A DNA stretch of 8,878 nt from UBA8437 sp003445035 (lineage in GTDB: Bacteria; Planctomycetota; Planctomycetia; Planctomycetales; Planctomycetaceae): positions 1 through 8,878 of the forward strand of contig CALCHI010000117.1 of assembly GCA_937901285.1 (NCBI GenBank). The letters are read 5' to 3'. The notes under the pieces are model-generated. The model ran no database searches. It was not told the DNA's origin and worked only from the letters and a program-made list of their open reading frames with translations. This document shows, in pieces, positions 1 to 5,674 of this stretch (position 1 is its first letter; each line of letters begins with the position of its first letter). A program made the translations under genes and the position numbers.

Positions 1-120
1 AAGAAGAAACAGCTGAAGAAGAAACAGCTGAAGAAGAAACAGCTGAAGAAGAAACAGCTGAAGAAGAAACGGCTGAAGAAGAAACGGCTGAAGAAGAAAC
101 GGCTGAAGAAGAAACGGCTG
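1..120 (+). repeat. 15-bp tandem repeat, 8 perfect units in two sequence blocks
   Basis: Eight consecutive units with no indels lie inside the coding frame above. Units 1-4 read AAGAAGAAACAGCTG and units 5-8 read AAGAAGAAACGGCTG. The single A-to-G change is synonymous (Thr ACA to ACG). The period is a multiple of three, so copy-number change adds or removes five residues without a frameshift. The array touches the window edge and may extend upstream. Confidence 0.97.
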
Positions 121-263
121 AAGGCGTTGATGAGACAGAAGCCACCGAGGAAACCGGCGACGAAGCCCCAGCCGCAGAAGAGGCCCCGGATGAGACTGGG
201 GCAGAGGACGCGGCGACCGACGGTGGAGAGGCCGAGAAGGCCGAAGCGAGCGAAACAGCCTAG
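1..263 (+). CDS. rpsF: Acidic C-terminal tail of a protein, probably ribosomal protein bS6 (partial, 5' end outside window)
   Basis: The reading frame starting at base 3 is open to a TAG at 261-263 and gives the last 86 residues of a protein whose start lies upstream. The visible part is entirely low complexity: eight EETAE units (40 residues), then 46 residues rich in Glu, Ala, Asp and Thr, ending ...KAEASETA. Nothing of a folded domain is visible. The bS6 assignment rests only on position: rpsF normally precedes ssb and rplI in bacteria. bS6 of E. coli also ends in a Glu-rich tail, added post-translationally by RimK, so an encoded acidic tail would be plausible. The main alternative is bL25/CTC, another ribosomal protein with acidic C-terminal tails that often sits near this cluster. 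The frame is supported because it is the only one that stays open across the repeat and ends 102 bases before ssb. Confidence 0.55.
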   Translation, partial: EETAEEETAEEETAEEETAEEETAEEETAEEETAEEETAEGVDETEATEETGDEAPAAEEAPDETGAEDAATDGGEAEKAEASETA

Positions 264-266
264 CTT

Positions 267-282
267 CCCGTTTGGCAACGGG
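267..282 (+). other. Small hairpin after the first stop codon
   Basis: CCCGTT (267-272) and AACGGG (277-282) can form a perfect 6-bp stem with a TGGC loop, four bases after the stop of the first gene. A G-run follows rather than a T-tract, so it is not a convincing intrinsic terminator. It could protect the upstream mRNA end or be coincidental. Confidence 0.35.
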
Positions 283-335
283 GGGTTGCAGACCACATCT
301 GATGTCCGGGGCAGGGAGTTCCGGGCAGGGGACAA

Positions 336-357
336 GCCGGGCGAACCGGCAAAGGAG
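336..357 (+). promoter_or_regulatory. Hairpin abutting the ssb Shine-Dalgarno sequence
   Basis: GCCGG (336-340) and CCGGC (346-350) form a perfect 5-bp stem with a GCGAA loop. It is followed directly by AAAGGAG (351-357), a good ribosome binding site 8 bases before the ssb ATG. The stem leaves the Shine-Dalgarno sequence single-stranded, so it would present rather than hide it. The site is clear; a regulatory role for the stem is inference. Confidence 0.5.
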
Positions 358-365
358 ATTCACGG

Positions 366-842
366 ATGGCGAATTTCAACAAAGTGATCCTGGTTGGAAA
401 TCTGACACGTGACCCGGAGTTGCGACACATCCCTTCGGGGACGGCCGTCGCCGATCTTGGACTGGCCATCAACCGCAACTGGACGGATCGCAACACGAAC
501 CAAAAAAGCGAGGAGACGACATTTGTCGATGTCACCTGCTGGGGACGAACCGCAGAAATCGCGTGTGAGTACCTCCGCAAGGGACGGCCGGTCCTGATCG
601 AAGGACGACTTCAGATGGATTCCTGGGATGACCGCGAAACCGGACAGAAGCGGACCAAGCTCAAGGTCGTCTGCGACAACCTGCAAATGCTCGGCTCACG
701 AGGCGATGGAAACTCCGGAGGTGGAGGTGGAGGTGGAGGTGGAGATCACTACGAGTCAGCACCTCAATCGGCTCCATCCGAACCGGCCCCGATGGCCGAG
801 AACCCGGCCGCCAATCCTCCCGACGATGAGGTGCCGTTCTAG
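366..842 (+). CDS. ssb: Single-stranded DNA-binding protein SSB
   Basis: This 158-residue protein binds and protects single-stranded DNA during replication, recombination and repair and recruits partner proteins through its C-terminal tip. The OB fold covers about residues 1-110 and opens with the family-typical MANFNKVILVGNLTRDPELR; later hallmarks are FVDVTCWGRTAE (about 53-64) and GRPVLIEGRLQMDSW (about 73-87). A linker follows with nine consecutive Gly (118-126) and then a Ser/Pro/Ala-rich stretch. The protein ends in DDEVPF, a normal variant of the DDDIPF interaction tip, which shows that it is complete. The ATG at 366 has AAAGGAG 8 bases upstream. It lies between the presumed rpsF and rplI, the common bacterial arrangement. 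Length and tail are normal, so a homotetramer like E. coli SSB is expected. Confidence 0.97.
   Translation: MANFNKVILVGNLTRDPELRHIPSGTAVADLGLAINRNWTDRNTNQKSEETTFVDVTCWGRTAEIACEYLRKGRPVLIEGRLQMDSWDDRETGQKRTKLKVVCDNLQMLGSRGDGNSGGGGGGGGGDHYESAPQSAPSEPAPMAENPAANPPDDEVPF
717..743 (+). repeat. GGAGGT hexanucleotide repeat (4.5 units) encoding the SSB Gly run
   Basis: Alternating GGA and GGT codons run for 27 bases without interruption and encode Gly 118-126 of SSB. Each unit equals the core Shine-Dalgarno sequence. A simple repeat like this can change length in 6-base steps while keeping the frame, so linker length may vary between strains. Confidence 0.93.
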
Positions 843-902
843 AATCGGCACCGATGCCAGAAACCCACTCCACGAAGACCGGGCTCCGTCCCGGGCAGTT
901 TC

Positions 903-1433
903 ATGAGTCGCAAGCGATCCGCTCCTCACGTCGCCGGCACAACCAATTCCTCAGTCGAATTGCTGCTGGCCGAATCGATCCCCTCTCTCGGGCTCCCCGG
1001 TGACCTCGTCCGGGTCAAGCCCGGCTACGCCCGCAACTACCTGATCCCCCAGGGATTGGCGACAGTCGCGACAGAAGAGAACCGGCACGCGGTCGAGAAG
1101 CATCGGGCGAGGCTGCTGGAACTGCAAGCCAACGAGATCAAACAGCTCGAAGGGCTTGCCGACCGCATCGCCGCGCACAGCGTGACGATCGAGGCCAACG
1201 CCAACGAGGAAGGCCAACTCTACGGATCGGTCAACCAGAACGACATCAGCCGTTCGCTGACCGAAGCCGAATTCAACATCACACCCGAACAGATCAAGCT
1301 CTCGGGAGTGCTCAAGGAACTGGGCATGTACACCGTGCAGGTGCAATTGCACGAACACGTCGAGGCGGAGATGAAGGTCTGGGTCGTGCCGTCGGCCGAG
1401 GAGATGGCCGAGGAGACGGGCGAGGAGGAGTAG
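903..1433 (+). CDS. rplI: 50S ribosomal protein bL9, with N-terminal extension
   Basis: bL9 is a two-domain large-subunit protein at the base of the L1 stalk that helps maintain reading frame. The N-terminal rRNA-binding domain is recognisable from VELLLAESIPSLGLPGDLVRV and the signature GYARNYLIPQGLA (41-53). A long helix follows (about 58-88), then the C-terminal domain with LYGSVNQNDI (107-116) and the terminal strand around VQVQLHEHVEAEMKVWVV. The total is 176 residues against about 150 in most bacteria. The excess is a basic N-terminal extension of about 16 residues (MSRKRSAPHVAGTTNS) before the usual first strand and an acidic end (EEMAEETGEEE). No other in-frame ATG, GTG or TTG exists between the ssb stop and 903, so the start is forced, although its Shine-Dalgarno sequence is poor. 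It follows ssb by 60 bases in the same reading frame; translation may be partly coupled. Confidence 0.96.
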   Translation: MSRKRSAPHVAGTTNSSVELLLAESIPSLGLPGDLVRVKPGYARNYLIPQGLATVATEENRHAVEKHRARLLELQANEIKQLEGLADRIAAHSVTIEANANEEGQLYGSVNQNDISRSLTEAEFNITPEQIKLSGVLKELGMYTVQVQLHEHVEAEMKVWVVPSAEEMAEETGEEE

Positions 1434-1481
1434 CCTGCGGAAGCCGTCCCGTGAAGATCGCGGGAGCGGCGAGATGTTCAC

Positions 1482-1488
1482 GGAGGGG
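1482..1488 (+). promoter_or_regulatory. Shine-Dalgarno sequence that favours the second dnaB ATG
   Basis: GGAGGGG lies 6 bases before the ATG at 1495, an ideal spacing. The upstream in-frame ATG at 1474 has only GGGAG (1462-1466), 7 bases away. The stronger site and the lack of conserved sequence in the seven extra residues (MFTEGHA) favour 1495. Confidence 0.6.
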
Positions 1489-1494
1489 CATGCG

Positions 1495-2889
1495 ATGGCT
1501 GTGGCGGCGACCAAGTCCGGGTTCGACCGACTTCCTCCACAGAACCTTGAGGCCGAACGCGGCGTGCTCGGCAGCGTGCTGCTGATCAACGACGTGCTCG
1601 ACGAGGTCACCGAGGTGATCACGCCCGAGCACTTCTACACTGACGCGCATCGCAAGATCTTCTCGGCCATCCGCAGGCTCTACGACAACAACGTCCATGC
1701 CATCGATCCGCTGACTCTCGCCGAAGAACTCGACAAGCACAGCGAACTCGCGGACATCGGCGGCACCGCCTACCTCGAGCAGGTCCTCGAAGCCGTCCCG
1801 CACGCCGGAAACGCCCGCTACTACGCCGGGATCGTCCGCGAGAAGTGGGTGCAGCGGCAGTTGATCTTCGCCTGCAACGAGATCCTCACCGAGTGCTACG
1901 ACGGGTCCAACGATCCCGACGACGTGCTCTCCTCGGCCGAACAGCGGATCTTTCGCATCCTCGATGACCAGGGGGACCCTCGCAAGATCCTGATCAAGGA
2001 CATCCTGCTTGATGCCTTCGACCGCATCAACGAGCGGATGGAGAACGACGAGGTGATCAGCGGGATCCCCACCGGATTCTCCGACCTCGACCAGAAACTC
2101 AACGGGCTCCAGCCCTCCGAACTCGTCGTGCTCGCTGCACGTCCGAGCATGGGCAAGACGGCCCTGGTCTGCAACATCGCCGAGGGAGTGGCGATGGGAG
2201 ACCAGAACAAGGGCGTGCTGCTGTTCAGCCTGGAACAATCCAATCTCGAACTCGCCGAACGGCTGCTGTGCATCCGCTCACAGGTCAACAGCCACAGGCT
2301 CCGCGCTGGCACGCTCGATGACGACGAACGGAAACTGCTGGTCCACGCCTCGACGGAACTCTCCGAGGCCCCGCTCTTCCTCGACGACCACCCCGGCCGC
2401 ACGATCGCCCAGATCACTGCGGTCGCCCGCAGACTGCAACGTCGCAATGGCGTCGCCGTAGTGATCATCGACTACCTGCAGCTGATCGAGCCCGAAGACA
2501 AATCGGCGCCACGGGAACAGCAGATCGCGTTGATCACCCGACGCCTCAAGGCGCTCGCCAAGGAACTCAATGTCCCGGTCATCGCCCTGGCACAGCTCAA
2601 TCGGGGAGTCGAGCACCGCGAGGACAAGCGGCCCAGACTGAGCGATCTTCGGGAAAGCGGAGCCATCGAGCAGGACGCCGACGTGGTGATGTTCCTGCAT
2701 CGTGCCGAACACTACAACGCCGAAGATCGACCCGGCGAGGCCGACGTGATCATCGCCAAGAATCGCAACGGACCGACCGACACTGTCAACCTCACCTGGA
2801 TCAAGGAATCGATGCGGTTCACCAACCACAGCCACCTCGACGAGCCCGACGGGGGTTACTTCGCCGAATCCGGTAGCGACAGCTTCTGA
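1495..2889 (+). CDS. dnaB: Replicative DNA helicase DnaB
   Basis: This is the hexameric helicase that unwinds DNA at the replication fork, using ATP and interacting with primase. The 464-residue product has the N-terminal domain starting at LPPQNLEAERGVLGSVLL (about 13-30), a linker around 165-190, and a RecA-like C-terminal domain. Visible motifs are Walker A ARPSMGKT (215-222, Lys221), the SLE motif with catalytic Glu247, Walker B IIDYLQLI (Asp326), ALAQLNR (Gln367), RPRLSDLRESGAIEQDADVV (about 379-398), and the arginine-finger segment IAKNRNGPT (Lys422, Arg424). The usual SLEM is SLEQ here, a mild variation. There is no intein, although DnaB is a common host for them. An in-frame ATG at 1474 would add seven residues; 1495 is chosen for its better ribosome binding site. 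It follows rplI closely, as in many bacteria. Confidence 0.97.
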   Translation: MAVAATKSGFDRLPPQNLEAERGVLGSVLLINDVLDEVTEVITPEHFYTDAHRKIFSAIRRLYDNNVHAIDPLTLAEELDKHSELADIGGTAYLEQVLEAVPHAGNARYYAGIVREKWVQRQLIFACNEILTECYDGSNDPDDVLSSAEQRIFRILDDQGDPRKILIKDILLDAFDRINERMENDEVISGIPTGFSDLDQKLNGLQPSELVVLAARPSMGKTALVCNIAEGVAMGDQNKGVLLFSLEQSNLELAERLLCIRSQVNSHRLRAGTLDDDERKLLVHASTELSEAPLFLDDHPGRTIAQITAVARRLQRRNGVAVVIIDYLQLIEPEDKSAPREQQIALITRRLKALAKELNVPVIALAQLNRGVEHREDKRPRLSDLRESGAIEQDADVVMFLHRAEHYNAEDRPGEADVIIAKNRNGPTDTVNLTWIKESMRFTNHSHLDEPDGGYFAESGSDSF

Positions 2890-2893
2890 TTGT

Positions 2894-2935
2894 CCTCTCA
2901 GTCAGAGGCCGGTTTTCTGGTTCGACGTTCCGGCC
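2894..2935 (+). other. Two overlapping inverted repeats after dnaB; possible weak transcript end
   Basis: CCTCT (2894-2898) pairs with AGAGG (2904-2908) around a CAGTC loop. GGCCGG (2907-2912) pairs with CCGGCC (2930-2935) around a 17-base loop. They share GG at 2907-2908, so both cannot form fully together. Neither is followed by a proper T-tract, although TTTT occurs at 2913-2916, four bases after the first stem. They may mark the end of the dnaB transcript, but a rho-independent terminator cannot be claimed. Confidence 0.35.
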
Positions 2936-2962
2936 CATTGACTGCGTGAAACGGTTTTCACT

Positions 2963-2992
2963 TTGACGGCAGGTGGGCATCATCCGTATGAT
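2963..2992 (+). promoter_or_regulatory. Predicted sigma70-type promoter for the PPC-domain gene
   Basis: TTGACG (2963-2968) matches five of six bases of the -35 consensus. TATGAT (2987-2992) matches five of six of the -10 consensus, at an acceptable 18-base spacing. Transcription would start near 2998-3000, leaving a leader of about 200 bases before the chosen start of the next gene. This suggests the secreted-protein genes are transcribed independently of the replication/ribosomal cluster. It is a sequence match only. Confidence 0.6.
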
Positions 2993-2993
2993 G
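2978..2993. promoter_or_regulatory. Palindrome over the -10 box; candidate operator
   Basis: CATCAT (2978-2983) and ATGATG (2988-2993) are perfect inverted repeats separated by CCGT, and the right arm covers almost all of the -10 box. A protein bound here would block RNA polymerase, so a repressor operator is a reasonable inference. No second copy was noticed in this window and no adjacent regulator gene is present. Confidence 0.4.
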
Positions 2994-2999
2994 GTTGGA

Positions 3000-3199
3000 T
3001 CAGTGAAACCTGATCGGTTGGGAAAGCTGGATAGGCCAGCCCTCGGCCGCCCCGATTTCCTGCCTTCCTTCTCAACACCATTCCGATCTCCCGCGATCGG
3101 TTCATGGCCCGCGCCGCGACGAACCCAACAAGATCCCAAATCCAGACGCTCGCAGACAGGCCGTTCAGCCGCCGACAGACAGACGGAGCCCAGCCACCG
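3000..3199 (+). other. Approx. 200-base leader with potential hairpins, no gene seen
   Basis: This is the rest of the gene-free stretch between dnaB and the PPC gene. It holds a hairpin GCTGG-ATAGG-CCAGC (3026-3040) and a second one CCGATC-TCCCGC-GATCGG (3083-3100). The sequence GATCGGTT occurs twice (3012-3019 and 3095-3102), so the CCGATC at 3083 could pair with either copy, giving two alternative folds. No known riboswitch class is recognised. Short open frames here have no ribosome binding site or protein-like composition. GGAG at 3185-3188 is the only Shine-Dalgarno candidate before the next gene. Confidence 0.35.
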
Positions 3200-5515
3200 A
3201 TGATGCTTTCCTCAAGACGCCCCGGAACGTGGACCTTCTCTCGCCCCCTCGGTACGGTCGCCGTGCTGCTGTTGATGGCAAGCGTCGCCATGGCCCAGGC
3301 TCCCCCATCGATTTCGACGACGCGGCCGTTGGCCGTCCGTCCCGGAAAGGCCGTTGACCTGACGATCCAGGGAGCCAACCTGGTCGGAGTCAGCGACGTC
3401 TGGACCAGTTTCACTTCGACCAAGGTCCTGGTGGGTGATACCAAGAACAAGGCCCAGTGCGTCTACAAGCTGACGGTTCCTGCCGACGCCCCGGTGGGGA
3501 TCCACGCGATCCGGGTCGCCGGCCCCGGCGGACTCTCGCCGCTGAGACTGGTCCTCATCGACGACATCCCGACCACCGCCCAGGCCGGAGACAACTTCTC
3601 GCGAGAGAAAGCCCAGGCGTTGACACTGCCGGCGGCCGTCGATGGCACGACCGACGCACTGAAGGTGCGAGTCTACAAGTTCACCGCGGAGAAGGGACAA
3701 ACGGTCTCGGCCGAGGTCGTGGCCAAGCGGATCGGGTCGGCACTCGACCCGCTGCTGAGACTCATGGACGCCAACGGTCGGGAACTGGTTTACAGCGATG
3801 ACGCAGCAGGCCTCAATGGCGACAGCCGCCTGCACCACACATTCGCCGCCAAAGGTGAGTACTTCGTCGAGGTGAGGGACATCCAGTGGACCGGGGGCGG
3901 CGGACATCACTACCGTCTGCGGGTCGGTGACTTCCCGGACGTGACGGCGGCCTACCCGCTGGGCGTCAAGCGAGGAGCCTCGGCGACGGTTTCGTTCGCA
4001 GGAGCACACATCACCGGTGTCGAGCCGGTCAAGCTCCAGTTGCCGGCCAACTCCCCTCTCGAATGGCTGACCATCGGAGCCAAGCGGTCCGGTGGGAAGA
4101 GCAGCGGGCTGGTCACCCTGGCGGTAAGCAACTCCGATGAGATCGTCGAGTCCGAGCCCAACGACAGTCGCGACAAAGCGACCCGCGTGCCCCTGGGTGC
4201 GAATCTCAACGGCCGCTTCGACAAGGCCGGCGATGTCGACCACTATGTGGTCACCGCCAAGAAGGGCCAGAAGTTCACCTTCACCGGAATCACCCGTCGC
4301 GTTGGCTCTCCCGCGGCCGTCGTCATCAGACTGCTCGACGGCAAGGGCGGCAAGGTGGCCGAGGTCGTCGACCTGGGTATCAGTGACAGCGTGATCAATT
4401 ACACCTTCCCGGCAGACGGCAACTTTTACGTCGCCGTGCAGGACCGGGATCGCCGTGGCGGAGGCGGATTCGCCTACCGTGTGTCGGTCGACCCGGTCGC
4501 TGTGGGCTTCAAACTGACCGCCTCGGTCGCACATCTCAACATCGCCGTTGGCGGCACAGCAGCAATCACCGTCAATGCCGCTCGCAGCGGCTACAACGGA
4601 CCTATCACGGTGGCCGCCGTGGGACTGCCCGCGGGCATCACCAGCACGCCGACGGTCATCGGAACCGGTCGCGGCAACGCGGTGCTGACCCTGACCGCCG
4701 ACGCCAAGGCCCCCAAGGGCAAGATCGTGCCGATCCGGGTGGCCGGTACGGCCAAGATCGGCGAAACCGACACTCGAGCCAACGCCAACGTCGAGGCCCC
4801 TCTGAAGGGCATCTTCGGTGGACTCGCCTGGCCCCCCTCCACGCTTTCGCAGGAGGTCGCCGTGGCCGTCGCGCCCCCGGCGGTCTTCTCGCTCAGGACC
4901 TCGCCACAGACAGTGGTCTTCGGACGCGACCTGACCGCCAAGGTCAAGGTCACCGTTGTCCGGCACAAGGACTACAAGGAAGCCATCACTCTCGTTCTGC
5001 AGCCGGCCAAGAACGGCCTTCCCGGAGGAATCTCCGCTGGGCTCAAGGCGATCCCGGCCGGCAAGAACGAAATCGAAATCACCTTCACCGGGAACAACAA
5101 GGCGCCGTTGGGGGAATTCACCGCGAACCTCAACGCCCAACTGAAGAAGGGCAAAAACACCACGACACAACCGGTCCCCTCGATCGGACTCTCGCTGAAA
5201 ACCTCGCTGTCACTGAAAGCCGCAGCCGCCGGACCGAAGCTCGTTCGTGGAAAGCAGTTGAAACTGAAAGTGACCGTCGAGAGAAACCCGTCACTGGCCG
5301 GCCCCGTGGTTCTGACAGTGGCCAACCTGCCCAAGGGTGTGACCGCGGCGGCAGCAACCATCGCTGCAGACAAAACTGAGGTTGAAATTGTGCTCTCAGC
5401 CGCACAAGATGCTCAACAGGGTGGCGTCAAGAACCTCGTCGTCAAGGGCACCACCACAGTCGGCAAAGTCAAACACGCTGCCGATTCCGCGGCCGTGGCC
5501 GTGACTGTCGAATAA
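3200..5515 (+). CDS. Secreted protein with two PPC domains and Ig-like beta-sandwich repeats
   Basis: The 771-residue product has no visible catalytic motif and looks like an exported binding or scaffold protein. A signal peptide is clear: Arg-containing start, hydrophobic LGTVAVLLLMASVAMA (17-32), likely cut after AMA or AQA. Then comes an IPT/TIG-like beta domain (about 38-121). A first PPC domain (about 131-243) contains DPLLRLMDANGRELVYSDD and GEYFVEVRD. A second IPT-like strand set (about 246-310) follows, then a second PPC domain (about 314-430) that opens with the typical ESEPNDSRDKAT and contains GDVDHYVVTAKKGQ and GNFYVAVQD. Three Ig-like modules follow (about 434-532, 560-651, 664-771), each with a GP/EAITL-type strand and an LPxG(I/V) turn. 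An ATG at 3104 would add 32 residues but lacks a ribosome binding site and would bury the signal peptide; 3200 (or 3203) is preferred, with GGAG 11 bases upstream. Such proteins commonly sit beside DUF1549/DUF1553 genes in planctomycetes, as here. The biological role is unknown. Confidence 0.88.
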   Translation: MMLSSRRPGTWTFSRPLGTVAVLLLMASVAMAQAPPSISTTRPLAVRPGKAVDLTIQGANLVGVSDVWTSFTSTKVLVGDTKNKAQCVYKLTVPADAPVGIHAIRVAGPGGLSPLRLVLIDDIPTTAQAGDNFSREKAQALTLPAAVDGTTDALKVRVYKFTAEKGQTVSAEVVAKRIGSALDPLLRLMDANGRELVYSDDAAGLNGDSRLHHTFAAKGEYFVEVRDIQWTGGGGHHYRLRVGDFPDVTAAYPLGVKRGASATVSFAGAHITGVEPVKLQLPANSPLEWLTIGAKRSGGKSSGLVTLAVSNSDEIVESEPNDSRDKATRVPLGANLNGRFDKAGDVDHYVVTAKKGQKFTFTGITRRVGSPAAVVIRLLDGKGGKVAEVVDLGISDSVINYTFPADGNFYVAVQDRDRRGGGGFAYRVSVDPVAVGFKLTASVAHLNIAVGGTAAITVNAARSGYNGPITVAAVGLPAGITSTPTVIGTGRGNAVLTLTADAKAPKGKIVPIRVAGTAKIGETDTRANANVEAPLKGIFGGLAWPPSTLSQEVAVAVAPPAVFSLRTSPQTVVFGRDLTAKVKVTVVRHKDYKEAITLVLQPAKNGLPGGISAGLKAIPAGKNEIEITFTGNNKAPLGEFTANLNAQLKKGKNTTTQPVPSIGLSLKTSLSLKAAAAGPKLVRGKQLKLKVTVERNPSLAGPVVLTVANLPKGVTAAAATIAADKTEVEIVLSAAQDAQQGGVKNLVVKGTTTVGKVKHAADSAAVAVTVE

Positions 5516-5622
5516 ACCATCTCAGACACGACAAGAGACACCAGAACCTTTTTCACCAACCACACGGAAATTGAACAAGTCCCGACGAACCGTTTCCGGC
5601 TTCAACCCAGTTGGTGTTGTGG

Positions 5623-5637
5623 CCGAATCGTATTCGG
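5623..5637. promoter_or_regulatory. 15-bp palindrome upstream of the DUF1549 gene
   Basis: CCGAAT-CGT-ATTCGG is a perfect inverted repeat with a 3-base centre, ending 37 bases before the ATG at 5675. It could be a regulator site or a small hairpin in the mRNA. No convincing -35/-10 pair was found around it, so the gene may be co-transcribed with the PPC gene 159 bases upstream or use a non-sigma70 promoter. The rest of the 5516-5674 spacer shows nothing clear. Confidence 0.35.
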
Positions 5638-5674
5638 GGAAATCGAGACTGTTCCACGACGGAGACCATCTGTC

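Noticed and set aside
1..120. CRISPR array
   Set aside because: The repeats are directly adjacent 15-bp units without spacers and are in frame with a coding sequence.
127..387. Arg/Lys/Pro-rich 86-codon frame on the + strand
   Set aside because: It is an out-of-frame reading of the acidic tail gene; the frame from base 3 ends properly before ssb and fits the repeat periodicity.
1312..2238. 308-codon open frame on the - strand over rplI/dnaB
   Set aside because: It spans two genuine genes and their spacer, and ends in repetitive Pro/Arg/Ser sequence; an antisense shadow.
3104..3199. Upstream ATG at 3104 as the PPC gene start
   Set aside because: It has no Shine-Dalgarno sequence and would place 32 polar residues before an otherwise normal signal peptide.
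2973..3203. Possible 76-residue small protein before the PPC gene
   Set aside because: It has no ribosome binding site and no protein-like composition, and its start lies upstream of the predicted transcription start.
3212..5170. 652-codon open frame on the - strand opposite the PPC gene
   Set aside because: Its product is low-complexity, rich in Gly, Arg, Asp and Val, with no recognisable domain. Such antisense frames arise from GC-rich codon bias in the real gene, which has a signal peptide and clear domains.
5571..5637. Sigma70 promoter in the spacer before the DUF1549 gene
   Set aside because: TTGAAC (5571) and TTGGTG (5611) have no acceptable -10 box at 16-18 bases.
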